Source: Sapria himalayana (Eukaryota; Streptophyta; Magnoliopsida; Malpighiales; Rafflesiaceae). Taken from it: a DNA stretch of 64,000 bases. The notes under the pieces were generated by a model. It saw nothing but the letters and a program-made list of their open reading frames with translations. It was not told the origin of the DNA and ran no database searches. The first letter of the stretch is position 1. Each line of letters starts with the position of its first letter. The DNA is taken from assembly GCA_029783825.1 (NCBI GenBank), contig JAREIK010000763.1, forward strand, positions 144,352-208,351. Reading direction: 5' to 3'. A program made the position numbers and the translations under genes. Positions 1 through 13,586 of the stretch are shown piece by piece.

Positions 1-2
1 GG

Positions 3-15
3 TTTTTTTGTAGTG
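3..15 (+). mobile_element. CACTA-type right terminus at window edge
   Basis: A T-run followed by GTAGTG is the reverse complement of CACTACAAAAAAA, the usual terminus of plant CACTA transposons. It matches the end of copy D at 6388. The element it would close lies outside the window, so this rests on a 13-base match only. Confidence 0.35.
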
Positions 16-660
16 GATGTTGGTGTTGGATGCTCAACTACAACAACAAGGGTGCATGATGGACAGGCAAAGCTTCATTCTTTTTCTTCCATTTTGCTCC
101 ATTTGTTCGCCCAACTGATTCACATTTGATTTTGCTGCTTCCCTCTATATTTCACCTTACATTGGGTGTCTATTATTTCCATGTGTTAGTATTCTTGTTT
201 AAAAAAATAAGTTGATAATTGGTTTGTGTACCATTTTATGTATCTATTCAATTGATGGCATCATCTCATTTTGCTAGCTTTGAGTTGTTGGATATGGAAT
301 AAATATTCATCTTCGTTAGGGAAACATGGGACACACAAGTGTGGTATCTCGGAATTATAAATCTAGTTAGCTAATAGGGTCAAAGTCAGACTCTTGGAGG
401 CTCCAACGAGTGTCTTGATCCTTAATACTAAAGGAAAGAACATGGTATTGGACTCAGACTTGGGAACCCATCTCTGGAAAATATAGCATGAATCACTTTC
501 TCATTGAATGCTGGTTCTTATTTTTGTATTTGTTTCTAATCACTTCTTCTAATACACTATATTATTTAATTTGTTTTTTGGTTTGTAATTTTGTTGATTA
601 GTTTTCTCTCTTGTTTTTTGTTTCATAATTCTACTTCATCTTCTCAGTAAAAAATGCAAG

Positions 661-1600
661 CCTCTATTTGCATTTGTAGACGAAGCATCGATTAAAGACT
701 AAAACATGCTCGATGATAATTAATGTTTTGTATATGCAGCCCCTAAAAAGAATGAAAAGGTAATGATAAAGTGCTTGAAATTGAGAGATAAATTTTTTGT
801 GGAAAGATGTGTCAAAATAGGTTGGGCCGTGTTGGCCCGGTCTAGGGTTTTTGGGCCCAATCAGGCTGTCATGCTGTGCTAGGCACAACATGGGCCCATG
901 GCCCAAAATCTACATGGGTTTGGGTTGGTTCGACTTGGTTTGGGTTGGCTAGTTCAGGTATGGGTAGCAATTTTTTTAAAAAAAAATTAGGGTTTTGGCA
1001 CACGACGCCCTCGCCCGTCGGGCCTCACCAAGCCTCACCCGTTGGGTGTCAACTTATCAACCCTCCCATAATGACCATGCTCAGTGTATGGTTATCGGTG
1101 CCATGTCTGGCACAACACGTGGGCCAAATCCCTCGACCCGACACGACACGATTAGTGCCTAGGTTGTGCCCAGCACGTGCCTTGGCATGATATTATAGCG
1201 TGTCGTGTCGATCTAGGCACAGCTGAACCATGTTGGGCTCGGGCTAGGACCGGGCCTACCCGTTCCATTTGACACCTATAGTTGTAGATGCTTTAGCTGC
1301 TGGATCTGGTCAACCAGCCCATCTAAAAATTAAGTAATATTTTCCTTCACATGTGTTTGCTTTTGTTTTGTGTTTAGAGTGTGCATTTCATCAGTTTATT
1401 ATATTGTGGCTTTGATTCGTGATTTCAATGTTGATAATTATGGTGTCGAGGAAGTTCAAAAAAAATTTTCTGAGCAGTACCAGATGCAATACAATAGTAG
1501 ATGTCCTATATTGAGTTATAGTTAGCAACCTTGATGAGACGGATATCACATAGAGTCCCAGTAGAGAAACCACACATGAGAGCATAACATAAATGCATCC
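661..1600 (+). pseudogene. decayed CACTA-internal coding segment, interrupted by a MITE
   Basis: Bases 655-800 read in the same frame as the 85-codon segment of copy B at 45064-45267: KPLFAFVDEASIKD, then stops, then VYAAPKKNEKV. The tail resumes after the insertion at about 1281 with the equivalent of DALAAGSGQPAHLKIK. A possible 3' splice site (TTCTCAG) lies just upstream at about 645. In-frame stops near 702 and 720 and the 475-bp insertion make it non-functional. The segment near 1490-1600 corresponds to the 3' end of the PTTA-like gene in copy A (near 25090-25200). I do not recognise the protein. Its presence in two copies of the same transposon family suggests it is element-encoded or was captured before the copies separated. 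Confidence 0.5.
806..1280. mobile_element. hAT-like MITE inserted in copy C
   Basis: This 475-bp block is GC-rich (runs such as GGGCCGTGTTGGCCCGG) in an AT-rich setting and is absent from the matching site of copy B near 45208. Its ends are inverted: GTGTCAAAATAGG on the left, and on the right the complement of GTGTCAAATGG, both leading into GGCCCGG. The flanks TTGTGGAA and TTGTAGAT resemble an 8-bp target duplication with two mismatches. Termini and duplication length suit a non-autonomous hAT element. It has no coding content; the 104-codon open frame across 876-1190 is incidental. Exact ends are uncertain by a few bases. Confidence 0.55.
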
Positions 1601-2114
1601 GCTAATGATAAGGATGATGATTTTGTTTTAAAAGATTATATACCATTGTTATATTTTTGTTTTAACTATAAATTATTGATTCATAATAATTTTAGAAGTA
1701 TTTTTGGGATTTATTAATTATAAAAAATGGTTTATAATATATATTTTTTATTCAATTTAATATAACATTTTAAAATATGTAATAAAATTTTTTATAAAAA
1801 AATAAAATTGTGAAAATAGCTTTGGAATGAAAATAGATATAAATTTTATTGTACATATTCCGTGGAAAAATATTAATTACTATTCTTAATTATGATTAAA
1901 ATAAGGAAGAAAAAAATATAATAAGCTAGGGAATTTCTGTCATTAAAAAATTTGCTAGAAAATATTTTTTCTCGTAAATATTTTATGACGAACACTTTAG
2001 CTTGAAATAATTTACATTAATCCATCATTAATCCATCGTTATTATATTTTAGCAATGGAAAAGCCCATAAAGCTAGGAAAATTTCACAAGCTATTTGAGC
2101 CTTTTCTTCTAGTG

Positions 2115-5100
2115 AGACAAATAGATAGGTAGATAGATAGACAAGTAAAAAGATAGATTGATAGGCAAACATATAGATAGATAGATAGATAAACATATAA
2201 TATATAGATAGATAGTCAGGTAGATACAAAAATAGATAGACAGATAGAAGGATAGATAGACATATAGAAAGAAAGATAGATAGATAAAAAGATAGATAGA
2301 TAGACAGACATATTAATAGATTATTTGATAGATAGATAGTTAGATAGATAGACATATAGATAGATAATAAGAAAGATAAACCTATAGATAGATCGATCGA
2401 TAGAAAGATTAATAGGCAAATATATAGAAAGGTAGAATGACAGATAGACAGACAGATAGTCAGATAGACAGATAGACAGATAGATAGATAGATAGACATA
2501 TAGATTAATAGATAGATAGGCAAATGGTAGACAAATAGATAGATAGATAGATAATTGGTATATAATGAAGATAGATAGATATAGAGATAGACAGATACAC
2601 AAATAGATTGATAGACAAACATACATACAAATAAACATATATACAAATAGTCAAATAGATATATTTATAGACAGATAAAGAGTTTGGTAGATAGATAGTT
2701 AAATAGATATACAAATAGATAGATAGATAGACAGATAGATTAATAGACAGATTGATAGATTGATTGATAGATAGACTGATAGAAAAATTGATAGACATCT
2801 AGATAGATAGATTGATATGTAGATTGAAAGACAGATAGAATGATTGATTGATATACATATAGATAGATACAAATAGAGATAGATAGATATACAAATAGAT
2901 AGACAGATTAGACAGAAAGATAGATTGATAGACAGAAAGATAGATAGATAAAAAAATTATTAGACAGACAAATAGAGAGAAAGATAGATAGATAGAAAAA
3001 TAGATAGATAGATAGATAGACATATAAATAGATAGATAGATAGAAAGATAGATAAATAGATAGAGAGAAAGTTTGACAGATAGATACACAGATAGATAGA
3101 CAAATAGATAGACAAATAGATAGACAAATAGATAGCTAGAAAAATAGATAGATAGCTAGATAGATATATAGATAGACAAATAGATATACAAATTTATATA
3201 CGAATAGATAGATATATAAATAGATAGATACACAGATAGATAAATAGATATATAGATAGATAGATAGAGAGACAGATAGATAGATAGATATATAGACTAA
3301 TAGATAGACAGATAGATAGATAGATAGATAGATAGTTGATAGATAGATAGATAGATAGATAGTTGATAGATAGATAGATAGTTGATAGATAGATAGATAG
3401 TTAGAAAGATAGAGAAAATGTTCGACATATATATAAACAGATAGATAGACAAATTAATAGACCAATAGATAGATAAAAAGACAGATAGACAAAAAGATGC
3501 AAAGAATGATAGATAGAAAGAAAGATTGACAGACAGACAGATAGATATATTGATTGATTGATTGACAAATAGATAGACAAATAGATAGATAGATAGATAG
3601 ATAAATAGATAAAAATTAATAGATTGATAGAAAGATAGATATACAAATAGATAGATAAATAGATAGTTAGATAGATAGATAGATATATATATATATATAG
3701 ACATATTGATAGACTAGTCGATAGATAGATAGTTTGATAAATATATATACATATAGATATATAATAAGAAAGTTCAACCTAAAGATAGATAGATATATAG
3801 ATTAATTGATTGATAGACAAATAGATAGAAATGTAGATTGACAGATAGATAAATAAATAGATAGATAGACAAATAGATAGATAGATAGATAGATAAATAG
3901 ATAAATAGATAGATTATAAAATAGATAGAAAGATAGATAGATAGACAAATAAATAGACAATTAGATAGATATAATGATAGACAGATAGATAGACATAGAG
4001 ACAGATGGATAGATAGAGAGATTGATAGACAGACATATGTACAGATAGATAAATAAACAGACAAAATGAGAGATATATAGATAGATATGTAAATAGTTTA
4101 GTAGACAAATATATAGATAAATAGATATACAAATAGATAGATAGATAGATTGATAGATTGATTGATTAAAAAATCTGTAGATAGACAGATAGATAGATTA
4201 ATAAATAGTTTAATAAATAGATTGATACATAGATTGATACAAAAATTGATAAATAGCTGGATAGATTTATTGATATGAAGATTGGAAGACAGATAGATTG
4301 ATTGATAGACATATAGATAGATAAAAACATAGATAGATAGAGAGATAAACATATAGATATACAAATATATAGACAAATAGATAGACAGATAGATAGATTA
4401 TTAGATAGATAGATAGACAAACAGACAGATTGATAGATTATTTGATAGACAGACATATAGATAGATAAATAGATTGATTAATTGATAGATGACAGATAGT
4501 TAGTTAGAAAAATTCACAGATAGATATATAGAAAGATAGATATAAAGAAAAAAATATAGATATATATATTGATATATAGATATACAGATTTATATAAAAA
4601 AGATAGATAGATAAATAGATATATATATAGATAGATAGATATATATAGAGTAATAGATGTCGAGATAGATAGATTAATAGATAGATAGCCAATTAGATAG
4701 ACTAATAGATAGATAGATAGATTGATTGATTGATTGATAGACTAATAGATAGATAGATAAATAGATAGTTATTAGACATATAAATAGATAGATAGACAGA
4801 AAGATAGAGAAATAGTTATACAGATATACGATATATAGATAGATAAATAGATTAATAGACTAATAGATAGATAGAAAGATAGATAGATGGATAGACATAT
4901 AAATAGACAAATATATATATATATATATATAATTAAGATTGACAGATAGATAGAGATATAGATATACAAATAGACAGATAGATTAATAGAAAGATAGATA
5001 TGATAGACAGATAGACAATTAACCAGATAGACAGATAGATAAATAAAATGATAAATAGATAAATAGACAAATAGACAAATATATATATATATATATCAAT

Positions 5101-5933
5101 AGATAGATTGATTGATAAATAGTTAGATAGATAGATAGATATATATAGATAAATTGATAGATAGATAGATTGAAAGATAGATAGATTATAGATAGACAAA
5201 TAGATTCATAGATAGATAGATAAATAGATAAATAGATAGATATACTAATAGATAAACATATAGATAGATAGATAGATACAAAGTTAGATACGTAAATAGA
5301 CAAATGGATAGACAAATAGATAACCAGATAAATGGACAAATAGATAGACTAATAGACATATAGATAGATAGATAGTTTGATAGATAGACATATAGAAAGA
5401 ATGCTAGATAGCTAGATCGATAAATATATAGATAGATATATAGATAGACAAATAGATAGATAGATAGTTAGATATATAGATAGACACATAGATAGACATT
5501 TTGACAGACAAGTCGATAGATAGATAGTTAGATGGATATATAAATCGATAGTAAGAAATATAATTCTATAGATAGACAGATAGATAAGCAAATTGATAGA
5601 TAGATAAATAGAATGATAGATTATTAGATAGTTTGATAATGAGATAGATAGACATATAGATAGCCATGTAGATAGATAGATAGATAGTTAGACATATAGA
5701 TAGTCAGATAGATAGATGAAAAGATAAATAGAAAGATATATAGATAGATAGATAGACAGACAGATAGAAATATTGATAGACAGACAGATAGAAATATTGA
5801 TAGTCTGATAGATAGAAAGATTGATAGACAAATACATAGAGAAATAGATTAATAGACAGACAAACATATAGATAGTTAGATAGATAGATAGATAGATATA
5901 AAGATAAAATGATTGATAAAGAGATAGATAGAC

Positions 5934-5968
<35 letters not shown>

Positions 5969-6138
5969 GATAGACAGATAGTTAGACAGATAGATAGGTA
6001 GGTAGGTAGATTTAAAAATTGATAAATAGATAAATAGATAGATAAATAGATAGATAAATAGATAGACAAATAGAAAGATAGAGTGATAGAAATATAGATA
6101 TACAAATATACAGACAAATAGTTAGACACATAGATTGG
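2115..6138. repeat. degenerate GATA (TAGA) tetranucleotide satellite array
   Basis: About 4 kb of imperfect GATA units on the + strand, with frequent variants (ACAA, GACA, TTGA, AAAG). It begins directly after the CACTA terminus at 2114 and ends at copy D. Local higher-order duplications are visible, for example two copies of a 27-bp unit near 5755-5810 (GATAGACAGACAGATAGAAA followed by TATTGATA). An AT-dinucleotide run lies at 5937-5958. All open frames on the minus strand here are TCTA-derived artefacts. Confidence 0.97.
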
Positions 6139-6388
6139 GATGGTTCCATCTCTAAATTTTTTCATCACTAAAATTAGCTAGGGAATCAAAATTTTGATCC
6201 CTATCTATATGTGTATATCTATCTATGTGTCTTTCTATATGTATGTGTCTGTGTTTAATTATATGTATCAAAAACATTTATTAATTTAGCTAGGGAATTC
6301 CCGTCGCTAAACTTTGTTGCTAGGGAATATTTCTATTGTTAATTGTTAGTGACAAGCACTTTACATTGACAAATATTTTTTTGTAGTG
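6139..6388 (+). mobile_element. CACTA right-end fragment (copy D)
   Basis: This 250-bp fragment carries AGCTAGGGAA subterminal motifs (near 6178 and 6288) and the phrase GATTGGGATGGTTCC, which resembles the A-copy right end near 27232. It ends in TTTTTTTGTAGTG at 6388, a CACTA terminus. A TCTA array begins after six unrelated bases. The rest of the element is missing; a GATA array occupies its left side. A short TCTA-rich patch inside (about 6200-6260) may be a local gain. Confidence 0.75.
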
Positions 6389-6936
6389 CAATATGTCTAT
6401 CTATCTATCTATCGGTCTATCTTTCTATTTGTCTATCTTTCTATTGATATACATAGCTATCTATCTATATATCTCTTTATTTGTCTATCTCTGTGTATAT
6501 CTATTTATTTGTCTATCTGGCTTTCTATATCTATCTATTTGTATATCTATCTATGCATACATGTATTTATCTTTCTATTTATAGATCTATTTATCTAAGA
6601 ATATATATGCCTATATATGTCTATTTGTCTATCTATCTGAATATTTCTTTATTAGGCTATCTTTCAATATCTCTATCTATTTATTTGTCCATCTCTCATG
6701 TGTCTCTCTATCTATATCATTATTTATGTATCAATCTATGTGTCTATTTATGTATCTATCTATCTATATCATTATTTGTCTTTTTCTCTATTTGTCTATT
6801 TATCTATCTCTATCTATCTATTATTTATCAATCTATCAATTTATCTATCTATAAATCTAACTATCCATCTATCTATCTATTTGTCTATTTGTTCATCTTT
6901 CTATTTGTTTATCTATATATCCATCAATCTATCTAT

Positions 6937-6968
<32 letters not shown>

Positions 6969-8992
6969 CTGTGTGTGTGTGTGTGTGTGTCTATATTTTT
7001 ATCTATCTATCTATTTGATTATTTGTGTATCTTTCTATCTATCTATCAATCCATATGTCTATCTATCAAAAGGTCTATCTATCTTTCTAGCGATCTATCT
7101 ATCTGTCAATCTTTCTATATGTATATCTATTTATCTCTTTATCTATATTTCTAACTATCTATCTAACTATATATCTAACTATCAATATAAATGTCTATCT
7201 ATATATCTCTCTATTTATCAATTTATCTATTTGCCTATTAGTCATTCTATATCTCTATCTATATATCAATCTATCTATCTATCTCTTTTTCTATATATCT
7301 ATCTAACTTAATTCTCTTTATCTATGTAGCTATCTATCTATTTGTCTATCATTCAATCTATTTATCTATTTATCTATATAAATGTCTATCAATTTATTTA
7401 TATGTATATCTGTCTATCTATCTTTCTATCTATTTATCTATATGACTTTATATCTATCTGTTTATATATCTATTTTACTATCTATTTATCTATCTATCTG
7501 TCATATCTATCTATTTGTGCAACTTTCTATCATTTTATCTGTCTATATGTGTATCTGTAAATCTGTCTATCTATTTATTAGTCTATCTATCTATATTTCT
7601 ATCTATCAGTCTATATATATATATATATATCTATCTATCAATTTGTCTATCTAGCTATCTATCTATCTTTTTATCTATCTATCTATCTATCCATCCATCT
7701 ATCTCTCTATATGTATTTAAGTCTATCAGTCTATTAGTATATGTCTCTATCTATCTTTTCGTCAATTAGCCTATTATTCTATGTGTCTATGTGTATATCT
7801 ATTCATCTATCTCTATATCTATCTATTTATCTATCAAATTATATATCTATCTATATATTTGTCTATCGGTTTATTTGTCTTTCTTTCTATCTGTCAATAT
7901 GTGTATCTGTATAACTAACTATCTATCTTTCTATCTATCTTTTTATTTTATTATATTTCTATGTGCCTATCTATCTATCTATCTACCATTATATCTATCT
8001 ACCTTTCTAGTTGTCTAACTATTTTTTGTCTATCATTCTATTTATCAATATATATATATATATATGTCCATCTGCCTATCTATCTATTTATCAATCTATA
8101 TGTCTATGTGTCTTTCTATCTATATGTCTATCTATCTAATTATCATTCTATGTAACTACCTACCTATTTATATGTCTGTCTATATGTTTATATGACTACC
8201 TGTCAATTTATTTATCAATCAATCAGTCTATCTATCTATCTATTTATCTATCTATATATATGTGTATCTACCTATTTTTTTATCTCTCTATCTTTTAATC
8301 TATTAATCTGTCATTATGTGAATCTACCTATATGTCTATCATTTTATTTGTCTATCATTTTATTTGTCTATCCATCTAATTGTCTAACTAGCTATCTATC
8401 TATCTATCTATCTATTTGTCTGTCTATCTATCTATCTAAGTACCAAATTTTCTAACTATCTATTACTCTACTAGAATATTTGTCTATCTATCTATCTATC
8501 TATCTATTTATGTGTCTATGTGTCTATCTATCTATCTATTTATGTGTCTATGTGTCTATCTATCTTTCTATCTATCTATTTATGTGTCTATGTGTCTATC
8601 TATCTTTCTATCCATCTATTTATGTGTCTTTGTGTCTATCTATCTTTTTTATCTTTCTAGCTATCTGTCTATCTGTCTATCTATCTATCTTTATATCTAT
8701 TTATCTTTCTTTCTTTCTTTCTCTATATCTTTATATCTGATTATCAATTTATTTCTTATCTATCTATCTATCTTTATATCTATCTATTAATCTATATATC
8801 TTTCTATATTTCTATCTATTTGCTTATCTATCTGTCTATCTATATATCTATTTTTCTATCTACGTATATGTCTATATATTTATTTACCTATATGTATATC
8901 TATCTTTCTATCTGTCAATCAATCAATATATCTATCTATTTTTCTATCTATCTACCTATCTACCTATATGTATTTCTATTTATCTAGTATCA
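6389..8992. repeat. degenerate TCTA tetranucleotide satellite array
   Basis: About 2.6 kb of imperfect TCTA units, opposite in strand to the array at 2115-6138. It contains a (GT)10 run at 6971-6990 and a higher-order repeat at 8506-8652: four copies of a 32-40 bp block starting ATTTATGTGTCTATGTGTC. The long forward open frames (up to 276 codons at 6481-7311) are translations of the repeat and are not genes. Confidence 0.97.
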
Positions 8993-9582
8993 CCTACTCA
9001 TGTAAAATCATACATAGCATCTCATACATGCATATTATAAACATGTCACAGTATGGCCTTAATCTAGATTGATCTTCACAAGCCAATATGAAGATCAATA
9101 TTCATTAATCCAATGTAGTAATAAGCAGTTCCATGAAGTTGATTTGACCACCAACTTGCGCTTAGACACTTAGTTCCTTCATCATCATGGTTGAATTGCA
9201 TGACTTCCAATGACTTGCATTTTCTCTCTTGTTTTATTACAATAATTAAAAAATTACAATAAAACAAAAATAGCATGCTAGCCATATTTAATAATGACAA
9301 CCCTTGAGAAAAAAAAATAATGCCCTACCAAACACATTGGTTAAAACGGCCTTATTTTGCACCATGTGAAGCAACATAACATGCACAATTTTTAATGTTA
9401 TCATATAGCTTAAAAAATTTGCATTAAAATAAATAAATTCTAATAGCCGTGTATTTAAAAAGAATAAAATTTATAAGGTGTAATGTAGAGTTATTATGGT
9501 GGTTCCACTACTGGTTAGCAGATGGGGTCATGGGGGCCATCCTCGTGTGGTCGGGGGAAGTACCCTAGGAAAAAAAATTTAA
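8993..9582. other. no recognisable gene
   Basis: AT-rich DNA between the TCTA array and the minisatellite. A 74-codon open frame on the minus strand (9076-9300) has no recognisable motif and I do not support it as a gene. I see no terminal repeats here. Confidence 0.5.
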
Positions 9583-9840
9583 ATTTCTATTAATCTCATC
9601 AATAATTTTTTATTGATTTCATCAATAAATTTTCATTGATCTCATTATTAAATTTTCATTGATCTCATCAATAAATTTTCATTGATATTATCAATAAATT
9701 TTCATTAATCTCATTAATAAAGTTACATTGATCTTATCAATTAGTTTTTATTAATTTTATCAATAATTTTTCATTGATTTTATCAATAAATTTTTATTAA
9801 TCTCATCAATAAATTTTTTATTAGTCTTATCAATTAATTT
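9583..9840. repeat. minisatellite of about 22-24 bp, each unit with an ATTGAT/ATCAAT dyad
   Basis: About eleven tandem units of the type TTCATTGATCTCATCAATAA. Each unit has the inverted arms ATTGAT and ATCAAT around a 3-base centre, so each could fold as a small hairpin. Unit divergence suggests an old array. Confidence 0.85.
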
Positions 9841-10240
9841 AAAATAAGCCGAAAGCTATCAAAATCACATTAAAACAACATATTATGTAATCTCATTACA
9901 CATAGGGCTTATTTTAGCACCACCATAAACAATCACTAATATATCAAAATTGAGTTATGAATTTAGTTCATGTATTAATCTGACTAAGACAAAGCTAGGA
10001 TCATATATCATGCTATTAAACACTTTAATGTCAATATCCCATTCAGATTTTCAATCATACTAATGAATCCTTTTAAGTTTGGGATTCAATCAATTAATAT
10101 CCTAACAAAACCTATTAACTATGTTGATCACACAAACCATAATATCACATATATTCAAAAATGCAAATTATGCCAGAATCATATACATCACATACATATG
10201 ATTAAATATGGCATTATCAGTTTTTATGAAAACACAAGTT

Positions 10241-10607
10241 CCTCTGATACCACTATTGGGTTTTCAGACAGAATATCTAATCTATTTCAAATATAAACGC
10301 AGTGAAATTTATAATTTTTATTCTTTAACCTACCAAGGATCACATGCAATTCATAAAAACACGAATGCAGGGTAAATGAAACTTACCTTTTGTAGATCGA
10401 TTTGTCAAGCCTTCAAAGTGTGCGTCATGGTTTATTCAGATCTTCATAGGTACTGCCTTTCTAAAAAATGCCAACCCTTTATAAGTATTCATATACAAAG
10501 AAATAATAAATGATTTTATTGAATACTTGTTTAGATTCGTATTCTCAAAATGAAATGGTTTCTTTTTATTTCATAAAAGATGATTGCTATCATCAAATAT
10601 GTCTCAC

Positions 10608-10642
<35 letters not shown>

Positions 10643-10986
10643 AGTCTACTAGGGCTTTAGTCATAAATGAATTTAATTATATATTTAAAACTTTTTTAAA
10701 TAATAACAACTTAAATTCAAATCCTTAAAACCCCATATAAAATGAATATATTCATTAAAAATCAAGTTCATAAATTATTTATTTATTAAATCATGACTTT
10801 ACATTTTCTCAAAATTAAATTCAAATTTAAATAATAACTAATTGTTTTTTATGATATAAAATAATCTAATCATTAAAAATTTTTACCGAGAGTGAAAAAT
10901 CATAACCTTTATTATTTTCCTTAATGTGAAATCCTATATGTTTAATTAACATTAGCAGTAGGCCGAAACCACATTTTGATCCTACA
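10241..10986 (-). mobile_element. probable LTR (solo or truncated) with adjacent primer-binding-site complement
   Basis: CCTCTGATACCA at 10241-10252 is the reverse complement of TGGTATCAGAGG, which matches the plant initiator-Met tRNA primer binding site TGGTATCAGAGC except at the last base. One base later TATTGGG begins, similar to the complement of a typical LTR end (CCCAACA). This places a 5' LTR on the minus strand running from 10254 to higher coordinates. The far end is uncertain; CCTACA near 10986, just before CACTA copy A, is a candidate. No gag or pol coding sequence is visible on the other side (9841-10240), so the element is incomplete. A mixed TA/CA run lies at 10611-10641. Confidence 0.45.
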
Positions 10987-11019
10987 AGTCAAAACTACAA
11001 GAAAATATTCATTTAGCTA

Positions 11020-11675
11020 GGAAATTTTAGCAAGGGATCAATCCCTAGCAAAATTGTGAGGAATTAGCTAGGGAATAACAAGGGATTTATGATTTTTCAT
11101 TAAAATAAAAATATGCAATGGATTTGTGACAGATTAAAGATGGAGTATTTTCGCAAATTATGCTAAAGAAAAGTACGAAATTTTGCTATGGATTTAATGA
11201 CGGAATTTCCCGAGTTAATAAAATATAGAATATAGTGATAGATTTTCCCTCGCTAATTACAACCGCAACATAGTGACAAATTTAGCGACAAAATTTCTCT
11301 AGTTAATTATATCTTAAACATAGTGATGAATTTGGCGACTGAATTTCTCTAGCAAATTATATCCGGGATATAGCGATGGATTTAGCGATGGAATTTACAT
11401 AGCTAATTACATCTGGAATATAGCGATGGATTTTAGCGACAGAATTTTTCTAGCTAATTACATCCAATATATAGCGACAGATTTAGAGATAAAATTTTCC
11501 TAGCTAATTACATCCTTAATATAGCGATGGATTTTGAGATAGAACTTCCATAGCTAATTAAATCTAGAATATTGTGATGGATTTAACATCGGAACTTCCC
11601 TAGCTAATTAAATCTAGAATATAACAATGGGTTTAGTGACGGAATTTCCCTAGCCAATATTAAATATTTTAATTT
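11020..11675. repeat. CACTA left subterminal repeat array, about 50-bp unit
   Basis: About nine to ten imperfect units of roughly 50-56 bp, each combining TATAGCGATGGATTTAGCGA with GGAATTTCCCTAGCTAATTA and a short spacer. Arrays of short repeats within a few hundred bases of the terminus are typical of CACTA elements, where the element's DNA-binding protein docks. The AGCTAGGGAA core recurs at the right ends of copies A, B, C and D. Confidence 0.85.
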
Positions 11676-13550
11676 TTTTTAATTTATTATAAGTTATAAT
11701 ATTTTATTTAATTTTCTTTATTAAATGTATATTAAATTTCTATAGAAGAGCGATCCATGAAAGATACATTCTCCTTGTAAAATTATAAAAAAAGGATAGT
11801 ATAAATAAATAATTTAAAAAATATAAAAATACTAAAAATAATTATATTAATAATGACTAAAATAACTATTTTTATGATGTATAAATTTTTTTAAAAAATT
11901 ATACAAAAAATTTTTTTAAAATTTTTAATTAAGAAACTTAAAAAATTTGTATTAAAGTAATATTAAATAATCAATTCTATAAGTATAATAATTTTTTAAG
12001 ATATTTTAAAAATTAAATTAATATACATTAAAATTTCTACTAATATAAATGTAAAATAATTAATTGCATTATTAAATAGAAAATATTTTCAAAAATATCT
12101 GAATTGATGAATAAACTAGTAAATATTAATAGTATTATAAGTATAAAAAAAATTTTATGATTATAGGAAGCTTTTAAAAAAATAGAAAATATTGAAATTT
12201 AATAAAAATTTAAATTTTTTCATTAAATTTAAAAGAAAATAAATTATTATTTAAAAATAAATACATAGATGTATGCAACTACTAAAATTTATAAGAATTA
12301 AATAATTGAGTATTATTTTTACTAATAGTTTTTAACATTCAGTCTTTATTAAAATAAAAAATATAACTTTTTTTAATTATCTTCTCACTTTAAGTAATTT
12401 TTTGAATTTTAATAAATTTAAATGATATCAAATAATATGAAATTTTATGCCTTTAAAATTATTTCATATTATCTTCATAAAAATTAATATGAATTCTTAA
12501 AAATTTATAACCATAAAATATATATATTTATATATTTTTTTAACATTAAGAGTATTTTTATAACTCATAGGAGAGTGGCCAGAACACAAATCATCTTTCC
12601 ACGTATGTCTTATTATATAAAGTTTGTAAATTTTGTAGCTATTTGATATATAATTATTTGTTATAAGGCTAAACATATATTTTTTAAAATTATTTATATA
12701 TTTATTGTTTAATTAATTTAATAATAAAAATTGTTAGGTGTTTGTTATTCATGTGTACCTTGCTACATCCACATTAATTTTGTTGAAAAAATTTTGATAG
12801 TAAATAAAATAAATGAGTCTTTTTTTATTTTATATCTATATATTGTTTATTTAATATTTTTATAATTAAAATTTTAAATATTTTGGTAATATATATAATT
12901 ACTTATTGTTGAGACTCGAGAGATAACTCTAACAAGCTCCTAAGTCCTATGCAGTCTACCTCTATCTCTCGATATCGATGTATTAAAACCTAATCGAAGA
13001 TTAAGCGAAAATTTCTTATTTATTTGAGGTATGTTTTCTATACTAATTCTTCATCGATTATCTTAATGCAAGAGTGTGAGTTTTGATTATGTTATTTTTT
13101 ATTCCGAAATTATTTTTCATTAATCACCATGGTATGCTTAAATTGCTTATATAAACTTATTCCTATACATTCTACATGCATTTGTGATATAATGTGTTCT
13201 CATAATGTGGATGTTGATGGTGCACAGTAGATATGCCAACTTTATTTCCATTTTTTTCCAGTCGACACTTTTATGTTTTTCTTAGTTAATCACAAATTGG
13301 GTGTTAGTGTTTGTGGTGAGAAGTGTGCATATGACAACATATTTAATATTTAAATAATAAATTATGTAAATATGATGATCCCAAGAGTAATAAAACATAA
13401 ATATATAAGTGTATTTTACTATATCTATTACTATAAAAATAGTATTCATAAACATAACTATATATAAATATACCAACATATATTTAATATGCTTATATAT
13501 ATATATATAACTATATATAAATGTATTTAACAATATGTATATCAACATTT

Positions 13551-13586
<36 letters not shown>

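Larger units (their letters stand above)
530..2114 (+). mobile_element. CACTA element 3' remnant (copy C)
   Basis: From about 530 to 2114 this stretch aligns by eye, block after block, with 44940-46061 (copy B): the block beginning CCTCTATTTGCATTTG, the block GATGCTTTAGCTG, the PTTA 3' tail near 1490, and the final subterminal block with AGCTAGGGAA-type motifs. It ends at 2114 in TTCTTCTAGTG, a one-base variant of the CACTA terminus TTCTTGTAGTG, and a GATA array starts immediately after it. The copy is interrupted by a small GC-rich element at 806-1280 that copy B lacks. Bases 16-530 upstream have no recognisable content; about 300-490 looks single-copy within the window. No left terminus is seen, so this is a truncated or nested remnant. 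Confidence 0.7.

Noticed and set aside
2115..6138. GATA-factor or promoter binding-site cluster
   Set aside because: GATA words here are satellite units; nothing indicates a regulated gene nearby.
2017..9000. Dozens of open frames rich in Tyr-Leu-Ser-Ile
   Set aside because: They are translations of (TCTA)n, which has no stop in any frame. Frames overlap each other and track the repeat exactly; the same holds for every array in the window.
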